Assembly (NCBI GenBank): GCA_015055945.1
Contig: SVHH01000001.1
Location: 186,001-250,000 of the forward strand
Direction: 5' to 3'
DNA length: 64,000 nucleotides
Source of the DNA: Clostridiales bacterium
GTDB lineage: Bacteria > Bacillota > Clostridia > Christensenellales > Borkfalkiaceae
A model generated the notes under the pieces. The model was not told the DNA's origin and searched no databases. It saw only the letters and a list, made by a program, of their open reading frames with translations. The position numbers and the translations under genes are program-made. Of this stretch, positions 24,462 through 34,653 are shown piece after piece (positions within the stretch are counted from its first letter, which is position 1; each line of letters starts with the position of its first letter).

Positions 24462-25033
24462 TTGTTATCCTTTAACACCGCTATATTTTTAACGATACAT
24501 TCCGTACCAGATACGATAGTGAGAATGGTTGCAATACCTAAAGCGACAAGCCCGATTATGCCGATTATTGAGTAAGTTCCGGGCATAATATCCGCACCGA
24601 AAAGTAAAACGGTGATTGCTAAATCCTGCATAAATGTTTTAACCTTGCCAGACTTATCCGCAGCGATAACCATACCCTTTGACGCAGCAACCATTCTAAA
24701 ACCTGAAACTACTAATTCTCTAGCCAAAATAATTGCAACAGCAATTGAGCAGTACCAAGGAAGAATAATAACTTCGCCAACTGGAACGAGCATTACGATA
24801 AGCGCAGTAGACACCAAAACTTTATCAGCAATAGGGTCTAAAAACTTACCCAAGTCGGTAACTTGGTTGTTCTTTCTTGCAAGATAACCGTCTAAAAAGT
24901 CGGTAAACGCCGCAAGAAGAAAAATCACTGCTGAAATTGCAAAATTAAAGGGGATTTGTTCAATAAAGAACACCGCCACGAATACGGGAATCATTACGAT
25001 TCTCAAGATAGTAAGTTTTAATGGTAAATTCAT
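24458..25033 (-). CDS. pgsA: CDP-diacylglycerol-glycerol-3-phosphate 3-phosphatidyltransferase
   Basis: Integral membrane enzyme that makes phosphatidylglycerol phosphate, the first step to phosphatidylglycerol. The 191 residues hold several transmembrane helices and the CDP-alcohol phosphotransferase motif (DFLDGYLARKNNQVTDLGKFLDPIADK, quoted in part: D-G-x2-A-R-x8-G-x3-D-x3-D). It overlaps rimO and the cinA-like gene by 4 bases each, indicating translational coupling. Confidence 0.94.
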   Translation of the reverse strand: MNLPLKLTILRIVMIPVFVAVFFIEQIPFNFAISAVIFLLAAFTDFLDGYLARKNNQVTDLGKFLDPIADKVLVSTALIVMLVPVGEVIILPWYCSIAVAIILARELVVSGFRMVAASKGMVIAADKSGKVKTFMQDLAITVLLFGADIMPGTYSIIGIIGLVALGIATILTIVSGTECIVKNIAVLKDNK

Positions 25034-26346
25034 AATCTTTCTCCGTACAGGTCGTAACCCGTTACTTGTGTAATTTTAACTTGATAACTTTGCCCGCGCT
25101 CAACTTCATCCGCCGAAAAGAAGTAAACCTTTCCGTCGATATCGGGGGCGTTAAAGTACGCTCTTCCAAAGTAAACCATTTCGTTTTGGTCAAAACCTTC
25201 CGCCGTTACGGTAATAACTTTGTCTATAAACTGTTGGTTAGTTTCTTCCACAACCTTTTGCTGAACAGAATACAACTTTTTTAAGCGTTTTTGTTTAATT
25301 TTTTCATCAATTTGCCCGTCTAAACGGTAAGCGGGCGTACCTTCTTCCCTACTGTAAGCAAAGAATCCAGCGTTAAATAATTTTGCCTTTTTGATAAAAT
25401 CAACTAAGTTTTTAAAGGCTTGTTCACTCTCTCTAGGAAAGCCAGTTATAAAAGTTGAACGAATAGCGATATCGGGGATTTCCGACTTTAACTTGTTTAT
25501 GAGTTCAAGATACCCTGCTCCCGTGCCCTTGCGGTTCATAAGTTTAAGCACTTTATCATCCGCGTGCTGTAAGGGTATATCGATATACTTTATAACCTTG
25601 TCGTTATTTTTGATTTCCGCAATAAGTTCGTCGGTTAAGTTTTCGGGGTAGCAATACATAAGTCTAACTGCCCCAACGCTATCTAACGCGGTAATTTTTC
25701 TAATAAGTTCACTAAGATTTGTCTTTTCGGGTAAATCTAAGCCGTACTTTGCCGTGTCTTGCGCAACTAAAATAAGTTCTTTTACCTTTCCTAACCCCTT
25801 TACTTCTTCAAGCAAGTCTTGAGTGGGTACTGAGCGGAATTTACCGCGTATGTAAGGTATTAAGCAATAAGTGCAGTGGTTAGAGCATCCGTCAGCAACT
25901 TTAAGGTAAGCGTAAGTAGAAGTAGTAAGAACCCTTTGTTTTCCACACTCGCCACGCGGCTCTCCAACAGCGTTTACACGCTCGCCAGCACATACCCTAT
26001 CGATAACTTGCAAAATATTATCGTAATCGGAAACACCTAAAAACGCGTCTACTTCGGGCAGTTCATCGTAAATTTCGCCTATAAACTTTTGTGGCAAACA
26101 TCCAGTAACTATAATTTTTTTTGCCGAGCCTTGTTTTTTATACTCGTTAGCGGCAAAAATCTCGCTTACGGCTTCTTCTCTTGCACTTTCTAAAAATGCA
26201 CAAGTGTTGATAACGATTATTTCAGCACACTCAATATCGTCCACCAAATCGTGTTTTTGCTTTATATGCGCAAGCATCTTTTCGGTATCCACGCGGTTTT
26301 TATCGCAACCGAGTGAAATTACGCCCACGCGTTTTCTATCCGTCAT
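25030..26346 (-). CDS. rimO: Ribosomal protein S12 methylthiotransferase RimO
   Basis: Radical-SAM enzyme that adds a methylthio group to the conserved aspartate of ribosomal protein S12. From ATG 26346 it is 438 residues: N-terminal UPF0004 domain with SLGCDKNRVD, the radical-SAM motif CSNHCTYC, and a C-terminal TRAM domain (MVYFGRAYFNAPDIDG). RimO-type features (GVISLGCDKN, NRKGTG) distinguish it from MiaB. AAAAGGATAATT before ATG 26346 rules against the in-frame start at 26385. Confidence 0.93.
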   Translation of the reverse strand: MTDRKRVGVISLGCDKNRVDTEKMLAHIKQKHDLVDDIECAEIIVINTCAFLESAREEAVSEIFAANEYKKQGSAKKIIVTGCLPQKFIGEIYDELPEVDAFLGVSDYDNILQVIDRVCAGERVNAVGEPRGECGKQRVLTTSTYAYLKVADGCSNHCTYCLIPYIRGKFRSVPTQDLLEEVKGLGKVKELILVAQDTAKYGLDLPEKTNLSELIRKITALDSVGAVRLMYCYPENLTDELIAEIKNNDKVIKYIDIPLQHADDKVLKLMNRKGTGAGYLELINKLKSEIPDIAIRSTFITGFPRESEQAFKNLVDFIKKAKLFNAGFFAYSREEGTPAYRLDGQIDEKIKQKRLKKLYSVQQKVVEETNQQFIDKVITVTAEGFDQNEMVYFGRAYFNAPDIDGKVYFFSADEVERGQSYQVKITQVTGYDLYGERL

Positions 26347-26356
26347 AATTATCCTT

Positions 26357-29300
26357 TTAATCGGGCATCGGTCCGAATTTTTCAATAAATTCTTCTCTCG
26401 TTAAGAGTACTCGGCGCGCTTTGCTGCCTTCGTTACCAGAAACAAAGCCCATTCTTTCCATCTTGTCCACTAAGCCACCGGCGCGTGAATAGCCGATTTG
26501 GAAACGTCTTTGTAATTGTGAAATGGAAACGCCTTCACTGTTAACGGCAAGCCACAACGCCTTTAAGAAAAACGCGTCGAATTCGTTATTTTCTTCACCG
26601 CCGTTAGCCATATCCACACCGCCTTCTTCTTGCTTGGGTTTACCTTCCCTATCAAGGAATTCTTTGAGTTCATCATCAAAGTAAGCAGCGTTGTTTTCTT
26701 TGATATAAGATACGATGTTGTTAACTTCTCTACTGCTGATGTAAGCGCCTTGGTATCTTTCGGTTGACGACATACGCGCAGTTTTGTAGAGCATATCGCC
26801 GTTACCCAAAAGTTTTTCCGCACCCGCCTCACTCAAAATGGTTTGCGAGTCGTTAAAGTTCATAACCTTAAACGCTATACGAGAAGGCAAGTTAGCCTTA
26901 ATAGTACCAGTAATAATATCAACTGACGGACGCTGTGTTGCAAGCACTAAGTGAATACCAGCCGCACGCGCTTTTTGCGCAATTGCACGAATTCTACTTT
27001 CTAAATCTTTCTTGCAAGTTTCCATAAGGTCGGCAAGTTCGTCGATAATTATAACGATTCTAGGCATTTTAGCAACGGTTTTACTTGCCACTTCCCTGTT
27101 ATAAGAATCGATATCTACGACTAACCCAGCGCCGTTTTCACGGAATACTGAAAATCTTCTTTCCATTTCGGTATACGCCCAAGAAAGCACAGCCAAAGCC
27201 TTTTTGGGCTCGGTGATAATTTCATCAATCATAAGGTGTGGAATATGTTCGTAATTTACGAATTCCACGCCCTTGGGGTCAACCAAGATAAGTCTTAAAT
27301 CTTCGGGGCTATAACGCATGATTAAACTTACAATCATAAGGTTTAAGCACACGCTCTTACCCGATCCAGTTGCACCCGCAACTAGATAGTGCGGACCTTT
27401 AGAAAGGTCGTCCATAATAGGCTTACCTACAAGGTCTTTACCGAGCGCGAACATAAGTCCGCCTTCTTTTTGCTTTTCACTTGCAGCGCCTTCCAAAATT
27501 TCACGAAGTCCAACCGTCGTTTTAACCGAGTTTGCAACTTCTATACCAACTAAGTTTTTGCCGGGGATAGGCGCCTCGATACGAACGCCGTCTTTTGCAG
27601 ACAAGCGCATCTTAAGGTCGTCGTCAAACGCCAAAACTTTCTTAACTGAAACGCCGGCGGGCATCATTATTTCATAGCGAGTAATAGACGGGCCTTGCAC
27701 GTAACTTTGCGGAACGGCGTTGATGTGAAATTCTTCCAAAGTCCTTTGGATGATTTCCATGCGTTCTTCATGGTTTTCCTTAGGCATATCCACGGGCGGA
27801 GTGTAACTTTCCAAAAGGTCGAAAGGCGGTCTAAAATATTGTCTATTGATAGGCGGTTCTAACTTTTTGGGTTTTTCTTCCGCAGCGGGTTGCTCTACGG
27901 GTGCTTGTGCGCGACTCAAACTGTCTCCACGTCTTGAAGCACTCATATTTCCGTCAGCCGCTGCCCTACTAGTAAAGCCGAGTGAAGAGCGAGTGTTTTC
28001 AATCGGTTTTTCTTGCGCAGGCGCGTCTTCTTTTTTGTCGCCGAATAAAATACTCCTTGCGCGTTCACTTCTAACCGTGCTTGCGGGTATCTCAGCCGTT
28101 TCTTCCTTAGCGGAAAAGTCGCTGACCCTACCACTACTTTCTTGTGTAAAGGTTTCTTCAATAAACGGAATATCCGCAGCGGGGGTGCTTTGTGCTTTAA
28201 GTTCTTCAATTCTGCCGCTACCCACTGCGCGAGTGATAACTTCAGGTTCATCTTCTATACTAGGCTCTGCTTGCGGAGCAATATCTTCAACTTCAGCGTA
28301 TTTCCCGAAAACTTCCGCACGGTAAGCCGCGCTGTCCCCTTGAATATTTTCTTCGGGTGCGTGTTCGATAAAAGGAATTTCACCAGAAACGTTTTGAATA
28401 GGCTCTTGCTCTGCTTGTGCCGCGCGAGTGCCGATATAATCTGAAACAGCCGTTTGTGAAGGTTGCTTGGGTACGTAAAATTCGGGTTTAGAAGTGCTTT
28501 CTTGCGGGCGAATTTCCGTACGCATTGAAACCAAATCAATTTCCGGCGGAGTTTTGATATAGTCGAGTTTAGTCTTTAAATCCGCTTGGTCGCTTATGGT
28601 CTTTCTTTCTTGAGCGGTAGTAACCACACCCAAACCCTTATCTGTAAAGCCCATCTTCATTTCCACATCGTCCTTTCTCAAAAGTTCACGCTTATTTTTT
28701 AAGTGGAAATCAGCGGGATTATTTACGAATAAACTTTGTTTTTTAGGTTGTGCACTCTTTTCAGCGGTAACCACTGGTGCAACGGCGATAACGGGTTCAA
28801 CCGTTTCAACTTCCTTTTCACCGTCGTCCGTTTTCTTTTTACCTTTGACGAAAGAAGTTCTAAACTTAGTGGGCTTTTTATCAGCGCTCAAACCACCTTG
28901 AACGAAATCTTTAACCAAGAAAAATACGGTTGCAGCAAAGGCAAGCCCCATAACTACGTAAGTTCCAATTTCGCTTATCAAACTTATAACAAGATATGAA
29001 AAAATCGCCGTAACGATTCCGCCGCCCGACGCCGTAGTAAAGCCGCCCGCTGCCATATTGTACGAGCGAACGAGATATTCCCCGTAAGGAAGACTTGCGT
29101 TTCCATGAAGGGTTATAGTATGAGTGATAATTGCAGCGATTATAAACGCCGTGGTAATAAGCGCGTTGCGCTTTGCCCCAAAAAACTTAACCTTGCCGAT
29201 AATTAGTTGCACGCCTAAAATCGCCGTATATAATACTACGGCGTAAGCAAAGTAACCAAAGCAACCGAAAAGGAACGCGTTTACCCATTGACCAGGCAGT

Positions 29301-29434
29301 GAGAACACCATTTCACGAGTAATCAAGCACACCAAAGAGAGCGTTGAAAATAATACTAACACAACGCCGAAAGTTTCTTTAGTAAATATAAACGAACTGT
29401 CTTTTTTATCTTTTTTTCTATTAGAATCGCTCAA
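26357..29434 (-). CDS. ftsK: DNA translocase FtsK/SpoIIIE
   Basis: Septal DNA pump for chromosome segregation in division (and, in spore formers, into the forespore). The 1025 residues comprise about four to five N-terminal transmembrane helices (to about residue 185), a long acidic/Pro linker (about 185-520), a RecA-like motor with Walker A GATGSGKSVCLN and Walker B VIIIDELADLM, and a C-terminal winged-helix gamma domain (ISQLQRRFQIGYSRAGGLVDKME). TTG 29434 is the start, 4 bases after GAGGTGG. Whether it acts as FtsK or SpoIIIE cannot be told. Confidence 0.95.
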   Translation of the reverse strand: MSDSNRKKDKKDSSFIFTKETFGVVLVLFSTLSLVCLITREMVFSLPGQWVNAFLFGCFGYFAYAVVLYTAILGVQLIIGKVKFFGAKRNALITTAFIIAAIITHTITLHGNASLPYGEYLVRSYNMAAGGFTTASGGGIVTAIFSYLVISLISEIGTYVVMGLAFAATVFFLVKDFVQGGLSADKKPTKFRTSFVKGKKKTDDGEKEVETVEPVIAVAPVVTAEKSAQPKKQSLFVNNPADFHLKNKRELLRKDDVEMKMGFTDKGLGVVTTAQERKTISDQADLKTKLDYIKTPPEIDLVSMRTEIRPQESTSKPEFYVPKQPSQTAVSDYIGTRAAQAEQEPIQNVSGEIPFIEHAPEENIQGDSAAYRAEVFGKYAEVEDIAPQAEPSIEDEPEVITRAVGSGRIEELKAQSTPAADIPFIEETFTQESSGRVSDFSAKEETAEIPASTVRSERARSILFGDKKEDAPAQEKPIENTRSSLGFTSRAAADGNMSASRRGDSLSRAQAPVEQPAAEEKPKKLEPPINRQYFRPPFDLLESYTPPVDMPKENHEERMEIIQRTLEEFHINAVPQSYVQGPSITRYEIMMPAGVSVKKVLAFDDDLKMRLSAKDGVRIEAPIPGKNLVGIEVANSVKTTVGLREILEGAASEKQKEGGLMFALGKDLVGKPIMDDLSKGPHYLVAGATGSGKSVCLNLMIVSLIMRYSPEDLRLILVDPKGVEFVNYEHIPHLMIDEIITEPKKALAVLSWAYTEMERRFSVFRENGAGLVVDIDSYNREVASKTVAKMPRIVIIIDELADLMETCKKDLESRIRAIAQKARAAGIHLVLATQRPSVDIITGTIKANLPSRIAFKVMNFNDSQTILSEAGAEKLLGNGDMLYKTARMSSTERYQGAYISSREVNNIVSYIKENNAAYFDDELKEFLDREGKPKQEEGGVDMANGGEENNEFDAFFLKALWLAVNSEGVSISQLQRRFQIGYSRAGGLVDKMERMGFVSGNEGSKARRVLLTREEFIEKFGPMPD

Positions 29435-29463
29435 GAGTCCACCTCAAAAGTATCGTCCCTTTG

Positions 29464-29492
29464 ATTATACCAAAATTAGCGCTCTTTTACAA
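29464..29492 (-). promoter_or_regulatory. ftsK promoter
   Basis: TTGTAA (29492-29487), 17-base spacer, TATAAT (29469-29464) with TGG before the -10. Confidence 0.75.
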
Positions 29493-29563
29493 CTTAAAAA
29501 GTAATTATTTTAAATATTTATTTTAAATAATATAAATAAATATATCAAATGCCGTTTAAAAAC

Positions 29564-29590
29564 AAAAAAACCCGATAAATCGGGTTTTTA
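29564..29590 (-). terminator. Terminator of the rpoD/dnaG macro-operon
   Basis: Stem AAAAACCCGAT (29566-29576) with ATCGGGTTTTT (29579-29589) and a minus-strand T run. Confidence 0.88.
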
Positions 29591-29606
29591 AGTGTTAAAT
29601 TTTGGG

Positions 29607-30305
29607 TTATTTGGGTTGGTAAATCATTCTTCCGCATTGATCGCAATCGATAACTTCGCCGTTTTTAAGTTTACCGAGCACCGCCATAGGCAATTCCATA
29701 TTGCACGCCCCACACATATTTCCACGCGTTGCGTAAACTATGGGGTAAATTTTTCCTTCACGCTTTTTCTGGTATCTCTGCATAAGCGCAGGGTCAACTT
29801 TTTCTTTTAACGCGGCGAGTTGCTTTTCAATTTCAGCCTTTTCACCAGCAACCGAAGCCTTTAATTCCGAATATTTTTTAGCGTTTTCGTTATATTGAAC
29901 TTGCGCTGCTTTCGTGGTTGCTTTAATAGTTGAATATTCTTTCATTACCGCTTGAATTTCATCAGAAATCTTGCTTGCTTTAGAGCCTAATGATTTGATT
30001 TTACCGATAAGTTCTTCTACCTTTTTGATAAGGAAAGCAACTTCTTTTTCATCTTTAGATGAATCGATTGCATCAGCAATAGATTCTTCTTGTTCTTTTA
30101 ACTTTAATTGTTCTTGAGTAACTGCTTCGTACGCAGCGATAAGATCAGTTGCGCGCGCGTCGAGTTTGTTTACGTTTTCTTCAACGCCGTCAAGATATTT
30201 TTTTGCGCTAACCGCCTTCTTTCTTTCTTCACTTGCAGCGAGTTTCTTTTCAATTTCACGAAGTGAAGCGTCTACCTTCTGATAGTCTAACAATGCTTGT
30301 ATCAT
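29607..30305 (-). CDS. Coiled-coil protein with C4 zinc ribbon
   Basis: A 232-residue cytoplasmic protein: residues about 1-175 form a long antiparallel coiled coil, and the C-terminus has a zinc ribbon with CGAC...CDQCGRMIY. This is the zf-RING_7 (formerly DUF164) family, which is consistently found beside nif3/trmK in Firmicutes. A nucleic-acid or tRNA-related role is suspected for the family but not established. It starts 12 bases after the nif3-like gene. Confidence 0.88.
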   Translation of the reverse strand: MIQALLDYQKVDASLREIEKKLAASEERKKAVSAKKYLDGVEENVNKLDARATDLIAAYEAVTQEQLKLKEQEESIADAIDSSKDEKEVAFLIKKVEELIGKIKSLGSKASKISDEIQAVMKEYSTIKATTKAAQVQYNENAKKYSELKASVAGEKAEIEKQLAALKEKVDPALMQRYQKKREGKIYPIVYATRGNMCGACNMELPMAVLGKLKNGEVIDCDQCGRMIYQPK

Positions 30306-30317
30306 AGTGGTTCTCCT

Positions 30318-31100
30318 TTACATAAATCTTTTATCTGTGAAATAATACCCTTTAGCGCCTCCACAAAGTTTTTGGCATACGCTTTGGTAAAATTTATTAA
30401 AACCGTAATTTTCAGCAACGTAATGCGGAATTATAACAACGTTCTTTCCCGCATTAACAAGGCTTAACAAATTGTGATGAGCAATATCTGAAGTAACAAC
30501 CGTATCAACGCCGTCTAATTCGTTTAGAACACCAACCGCGCTAGACGCACCCGCACCGCAAAAAGATGCAACGCATTTCACTTCATTATTGCCGTAAAAA
30601 ATAATTTTATCCGAACCGAATTCTAGTTCGACTTTTTTTACAAATTCTTCTATTTTTTGGCTATTTAATTGGCCGATTCTACCGTATCCTAAATCGCCGT
30701 CAACTCTCTCTATTACCCTTGTGTTTCTTAATCCCAAACCGTTAGATAAACACTGGTCAATTCCATTTTCTGCTATATCGAGATTTAAGTGCATAGAATA
30801 CACGTTAAAACCCTTTTTTACAGCGAGAGTAATGGCGGCTGTATCGCCTTCAAAATCAAGCGAACTAATAGGCGAATAAATTGCTGGGTGATGTGTTACG
30901 ATAGTGTCGCAGCCGTTACTTTCCGCCATCAAAACAACGTCTACCGTAAGGTCCAAAGTAAAAGCAATTTTTTGGATATTATCGTGATTTTTTACGAGTA
31001 ATCCGCTGTTGTCGTAACTGCCTTTTTCAATCATTTTGCGGCTCAAAGATAAGGGCGCAAACTCTTCTAAAAGGCTTAAAAATTCTTTTGAACTATACAT
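30318..31100 (-). CDS. Nif3-like dinuclear metal-centre protein
   Basis: A 260-residue toroidal metal-binding protein of the Nif3/YqfO (GTP cyclohydrolase I type 2 homologue) family. Metal ligands are visible in THHPAI and in MHLNLDIAENGID, plus SDIAHHNLL and HYVAE near the C-terminus. It lacks the inserted PII-like domain found in the longer YqfO proteins. Its function remains uncertain in the family. It overlaps trmK by 8 bases, as in many Firmicutes. Confidence 0.9.
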   Translation of the reverse strand: MYSSKEFLSLLEEFAPLSLSRKMIEKGSYDNSGLLVKNHDNIQKIAFTLDLTVDVVLMAESNGCDTIVTHHPAIYSPISSLDFEGDTAAITLAVKKGFNVYSMHLNLDIAENGIDQCLSNGLGLRNTRVIERVDGDLGYGRIGQLNSQKIEEFVKKVELEFGSDKIIFYGNNEVKCVASFCGAGASSAVGVLNELDGVDTVVTSDIAHHNLLSLVNAGKNVVIIPHYVAENYGFNKFYQSVCQKLCGGAKGYYFTDKRFM

Positions 31101-31743
31101 ATTTTTTAATCTTTTCTATTTTATTTAACACTGAAGATTTTACTTGTTCACTCAAGTTTTCACTCTCTAAAATAGCGTTATATTTTCTCAAATTATCGCT
31201 AATCATATCGATAAAATCTTTGTGTTTAAGTCTAATATTATCTCTGCCGAACTCAATTTCTTCTTGCGTTAAAGCGTCGTTTCCACGCTCGATAAGCATA
31301 AGATTATAAAACTTTTTTGCACTTGCAAAAACCTTGTCGTAAACGATTTTATAGCCAAAATCTATCGCAAGTAAACGCACTTTGTCGCAGTTTTTCATGG
31401 GTTGAAGAACAAGTTTTTCAGGCAATTTTTCTTGTGCTTTTGCACGCGTTAAAATGTCTATAATCTCTTCCCCGCCCATACCTGCAATAAGCGCAAGGTC
31501 GCATTTATTAACGCTGTCAAAACCGTCCGAAACAACGCTTTCAGCAACGCCGTTTTCTATGTATTTTGCGAGCAAATCTTCGGCTTTTTTCAAGCATTTT
31601 GCGCTTATGTCGGAAACTATAACTTTTCTGCATTTTTCGCTCTTAAGCATAGCCATAGCAAGATAGCCGTGGTCGCAGCCGATATCCGCAAAAGTGTCGC
31701 AAGAAGGCAACACTGCAAATATTTTATTTAATCTATCAGTCAT
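31093..31743 (-). CDS. trmK: tRNA (adenine(22)-N(1))-methyltransferase TrmK
   Basis: SAM-dependent enzyme that makes m1A22 in tRNA. The 216 residues begin with a Rossmann methyltransferase core (FADIGCDHGYLAMAML), followed by the TrmK-type IAGMGGEEII motif and LQPMKNCDKVR, with a helical C-terminal domain. Its ATG shares one base with the rpoD stop. Confidence 0.92.
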   Translation of the reverse strand: MTDRLNKIFAVLPSCDTFADIGCDHGYLAMAMLKSEKCRKVIVSDISAKCLKKAEDLLAKYIENGVAESVVSDGFDSVNKCDLALIAGMGGEEIIDILTRAKAQEKLPEKLVLQPMKNCDKVRLLAIDFGYKIVYDKVFASAKKFYNLMLIERGNDALTQEEIEFGRDNIRLKHKDFIDMISDNLRKYNAILESENLSEQVKSSVLNKIEKIKKYV

Positions 31744-32852
31744 TATTGTTTGCCGATGTAATCTTTTAAGCGTTTAGAACGGCTGGGATGACGAAGTTTA
31801 CGGAGCGCTTTTGCTTCGATTTGACGGATACGTTCTCTAGTAACGTTAAATTCTTTACCAACTTCTTCTAAAGTTCTGGGTTTACCGTCGTCCAAACCGT
31901 AACGAAGGCGTAAAACCTTTTCTTCACGCGGGGTTAAAGTGTCCAAAACACCGATAAGTTGTTCTTTGAGCATAGTGTATGAAACAGCGTCTGTAGGAGC
32001 GGCGCTTCTTTCGTCTTCGATAAAGTCTGAAAGATGACTGTCTTCTTCTTCACCGATAGGCGTTTCCAAAGAAACGGGGTCTTGGGCAATTTTTTGAATT
32101 TCAATAACGCGCTGAACGTCAACGTCCATTTCTTTTGCAAGTTCTTCGGGTAAAGGTTCTCTACCGAGTTCTTGCAACAATCTTCTTGAAACTCTAATAA
32201 GTTTATTGATAGTTTCAACCATGTGTACGGGGATACGAATAGTTCTTGCTTGGTCGGCAATAGCACGGGTTATCGCTTGTCTAATCCACCAAGTAGCGTA
32301 GGTTGAAAACTTAAATCCCTTTTGATAATCGAACTTTTCAACCGCTTTCATAAGCCCTAAATTGCCTTCTTGAATAAGGTCCAAAAACTGCATACCGCGC
32401 CCCATATAACGCTTAGCGATTGAAACTACCAAACGGAGGTTTGCTTCTGATAAAAGGCGTTTTGCTTTTTCATCACCTTCCATCATGCGCTTAGCAAGTT
32501 CGGTTTCTTCTTCGGGTTGAAGAAGTGGAACTTTACCGATATCCTTAAGATACATCTTAACGGGGTCGTCCATGCTAACTTCTTTAAGAAGTTGGTCGTA
32601 AAGTTCTTTATCGCGTTCGATTTCGTCTACGATTTGCACGCCTGAATCGTCAAAAATCTTATAAATTTCTTCCATTTCAGCGGGCGTAACTTGGAACTTG
32701 TCAATTCTGTCCACAAGTTGAGTAGACGTAATACTACCGCTCTTTTTATATTCGTTGATAAGGCTTGTGATTTCAGTTAAAACTTCAATACTCAAACCGT
32801 CGTCAACGGGTTTTTCTTGAACTGAGTTCTTTTTAATCTTCTTTTCTTCCAT
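31743..32852 (-). CDS. rpoD: Primary sigma factor (sigma-A/RpoD)
   Basis: Housekeeping sigma factor. The 369 residues include a short region 1.1, region 1.2 ([16 protein letters not shown]), region 2 ([28 protein letters not shown]), region 3 and region 4 with the helix-turn-helix ([22 protein letters not shown]). Length is that of Gram-positive SigA. A perfect AGGAGG precedes ATG 32852. It lies 22 bases after dnaG. The many TTGACA/TATAAT promoters in the window are what this protein should read. Confidence 0.97.
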   Translation of the reverse strand: MEEKKIKKNSVQEKPVDDGLSIEVLTEITSLINEYKKSGSITSTQLVDRIDKFQVTPAEMEEIYKIFDDSGVQIVDEIERDKELYDQLLKEVSMDDPVKMYLKDIGKVPLLQPEEETELAKRMMEGDEKAKRLLSEANLRLVVSIAKRYMGRGMQFLDLIQEGNLGLMKAVEKFDYQKGFKFSTYATWWIRQAITRAIADQARTIRIPVHMVETINKLIRVSRRLLQELGREPLPEELAKEMDVDVQRVIEIQKIAQDPVSLETPIGEEEDSHLSDFIEDERSAAPTDAVSYTMLKEQLIGVLDTLTPREEKVLRLRYGLDDGKPRTLEEVGKEFNVTRERIRQIEAKALRKLRHPSRSKRLKDYIGKQ

Positions 32853-32874
32853 AATAGTACCTCCTACCGTACTC

Positions 32875-34650
32875 TTAACTAAGTTCTGTTTTCTTTTTTG
32901 CTAATAATCTCGTCATTTCCGCGGTCAATTCTCTGCGTTTTTCCGTATCGGTTTCTTGCGCAAACATTCTTGACAGCGCGCTTATTTTCTTATCAATTGC
33001 TTCACGCTTTAAGGTGCGCACGCAATCGAAAAAGTAAACGGCTTGGTCGAAAGTTTTATTTTCTTCCGCTTCCATCCCCGCTATGCGTGAAATTTCATCA
33101 GCGTATTCTTCACTTATCATCTCGTATAGGTCGGAAAACTGCGGTCTAGCATTTTCCTTTTGCCTATCTAAAACGTAACGCTGAATTTCTTGATGCACGG
33201 GCATTAAAAATTCCATATCGGCAATATCCGTTTCTTTGGCGTACGGCTTGTTAAATAAGTACGACGCCAAAATAAACCTTGATGCGATAGCCGTCTTGTC
33301 CCCCGCGTTATCGTTAAACTGCGGCGCTTCGGTATTTTCCGTTTTGGGCTTAATTTCCGTGCTGTAAAGTTCACGCTTTAACGCTTCGAAAGTAGTGCCG
33401 GTTACGTCGCGCACGGTCTTTAGTAAGTCTTCTTGCTCTGCGGGTGAAGAACTCTCTTTAATAACCCTTATAGCGTTAGTTATATACTTGCGTTTTCCGT
33501 CAACCGTATTTACGTCGTAAGTGCGCCTTAATATATCGAGTTTAAAGTCGATAAGCGGCATTGAACGGTTGAGTAAATCACGATAACCGTCTTCGCCGAG
33601 TTTTTTAACCACGTCGTCGGGGTCCATTCCGTCGGGGAGAGAAACCACTTTGACTTCCAACCCTTCTTCGCTTAAAATTTCCAACCCGCGAATAGACGCT
33701 TTTTGTCCAGCAAAGTCGCCGTCGTAAGATATAAGCACCTTTTCAGTATAACGCTTTAATATTCTTGCTTGGTCTTTAGTAAGGGCTGTACCCATAGTGG
33801 CAACTACGTTTCCAAAACCCGCTTGCGTGAGTGAAACAACGTCCAAATGCCCTTCAACTATAATAACCGAAGACAAGCCTTTTTCATTTTTAATCTTCTT
33901 TAAGTTGTTTAGGTTAAAGAAGGTTTTTCCTTTAGAGAACACTAAGGTTTCTTTAGTGTTGATGTACTTTTGTTCTTTGCCGCCGTCTATTCTTCTTCCA
34001 ACGAAGGCTATTACGTTATTAAACTGGTCTATTACAGGGATAATAAGCCTTCCGCCAAGCCAGTCAAAGTATCTTCCGTTCTTTTCACCAACCGCACCAG
34101 AGAGCACCATTTCTTCGTTAGTAAACCCTAACGAGCGCAAATGTTGAACTAGTGAGTTAAAATCGGGCGATGCACCTATACCGAACTTTGTAATGGTTTC
34201 GTTCGTCATCTTTCTTGACAGAGCGTATTCGTAATGCGGAGCACCTTTTTCACTCTTTAGCGTTCTTACGTAAAATAGTGCGGTTTCGCGCAGCAAACTA
34301 AGTAAGCGCTCTCTCAACTTTTTCTGCTGTCTAATCTTTTCGTCGTCGTAACGAACTTCGGGGAGCGGAATTTTTGCGCGTTCCGCTAAAAATTTAACCG
34401 CGTCGTTAAAGTCAAGCGACTCAATTTCCATAATGAAAGATATAACGTCCCCGCTCTTTCTACAGCCGAAACAGTAATAGAACTGCCCTTGCGCGTTAAC
34501 CGAAAAAGACGCCGTCTTTTCATGATGAAAAGGGCACTTTCCCCAAAAGTTACCGCCGCGCTGCTCTAAGCGAACGTACTTGCCGATAATATCGATTATA
34601 TCGTTTTTTCTTTTAAGTTCATCCATGAACTTAACGTCAAAGCCTTTCAT
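32875..34650 (-). CDS. dnaG: DNA primase
   Basis: Makes RNA primers at the replication fork. The 591 residues have the N-terminal zinc-binding CHC2 domain (CPFHHEKT...[11 protein letters not shown]), the Toprim catalytic core ([21 protein letters not shown]) and a C-terminal helicase-interaction domain. ATG 34650 is preferred to the internal ATG 34626 because GGAAG lies in front of it. It follows dgt by 3 bases. Confidence 0.96.
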   Translation of the reverse strand: MKGFDVKFMDELKRKNDIIDIIGKYVRLEQRGGNFWGKCPFHHEKTASFSVNAQGQFYYCFGCRKSGDVISFIMEIESLDFNDAVKFLAERAKIPLPEVRYDDEKIRQQKKLRERLLSLLRETALFYVRTLKSEKGAPHYEYALSRKMTNETITKFGIGASPDFNSLVQHLRSLGFTNEEMVLSGAVGEKNGRYFDWLGGRLIIPVIDQFNNVIAFVGRRIDGGKEQKYINTKETLVFSKGKTFFNLNNLKKIKNEKGLSSVIIVEGHLDVVSLTQAGFGNVVATMGTALTKDQARILKRYTEKVLISYDGDFAGQKASIRGLEILSEEGLEVKVVSLPDGMDPDDVVKKLGEDGYRDLLNRSMPLIDFKLDILRRTYDVNTVDGKRKYITNAIRVIKESSSPAEQEDLLKTVRDVTGTTFEALKRELYSTEIKPKTENTEAPQFNDNAGDKTAIASRFILASYLFNKPYAKETDIADMEFLMPVHQEIQRYVLDRQKENARPQFSDLYEMISEEYADEISRIAGMEAEENKTFDQAVYFFDCVRTLKREAIDKKISALSRMFAQETDTEKRRELTAEMTRLLAKKKTELS

Positions 34651-34653
34651 TTA

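Noticed and set aside
27846..28325. A 159-codon plus-strand open frame opposite ftsK
   Set aside because: It lies opposite the low-complexity linker of FtsK, where biased codons leave antisense frames open.
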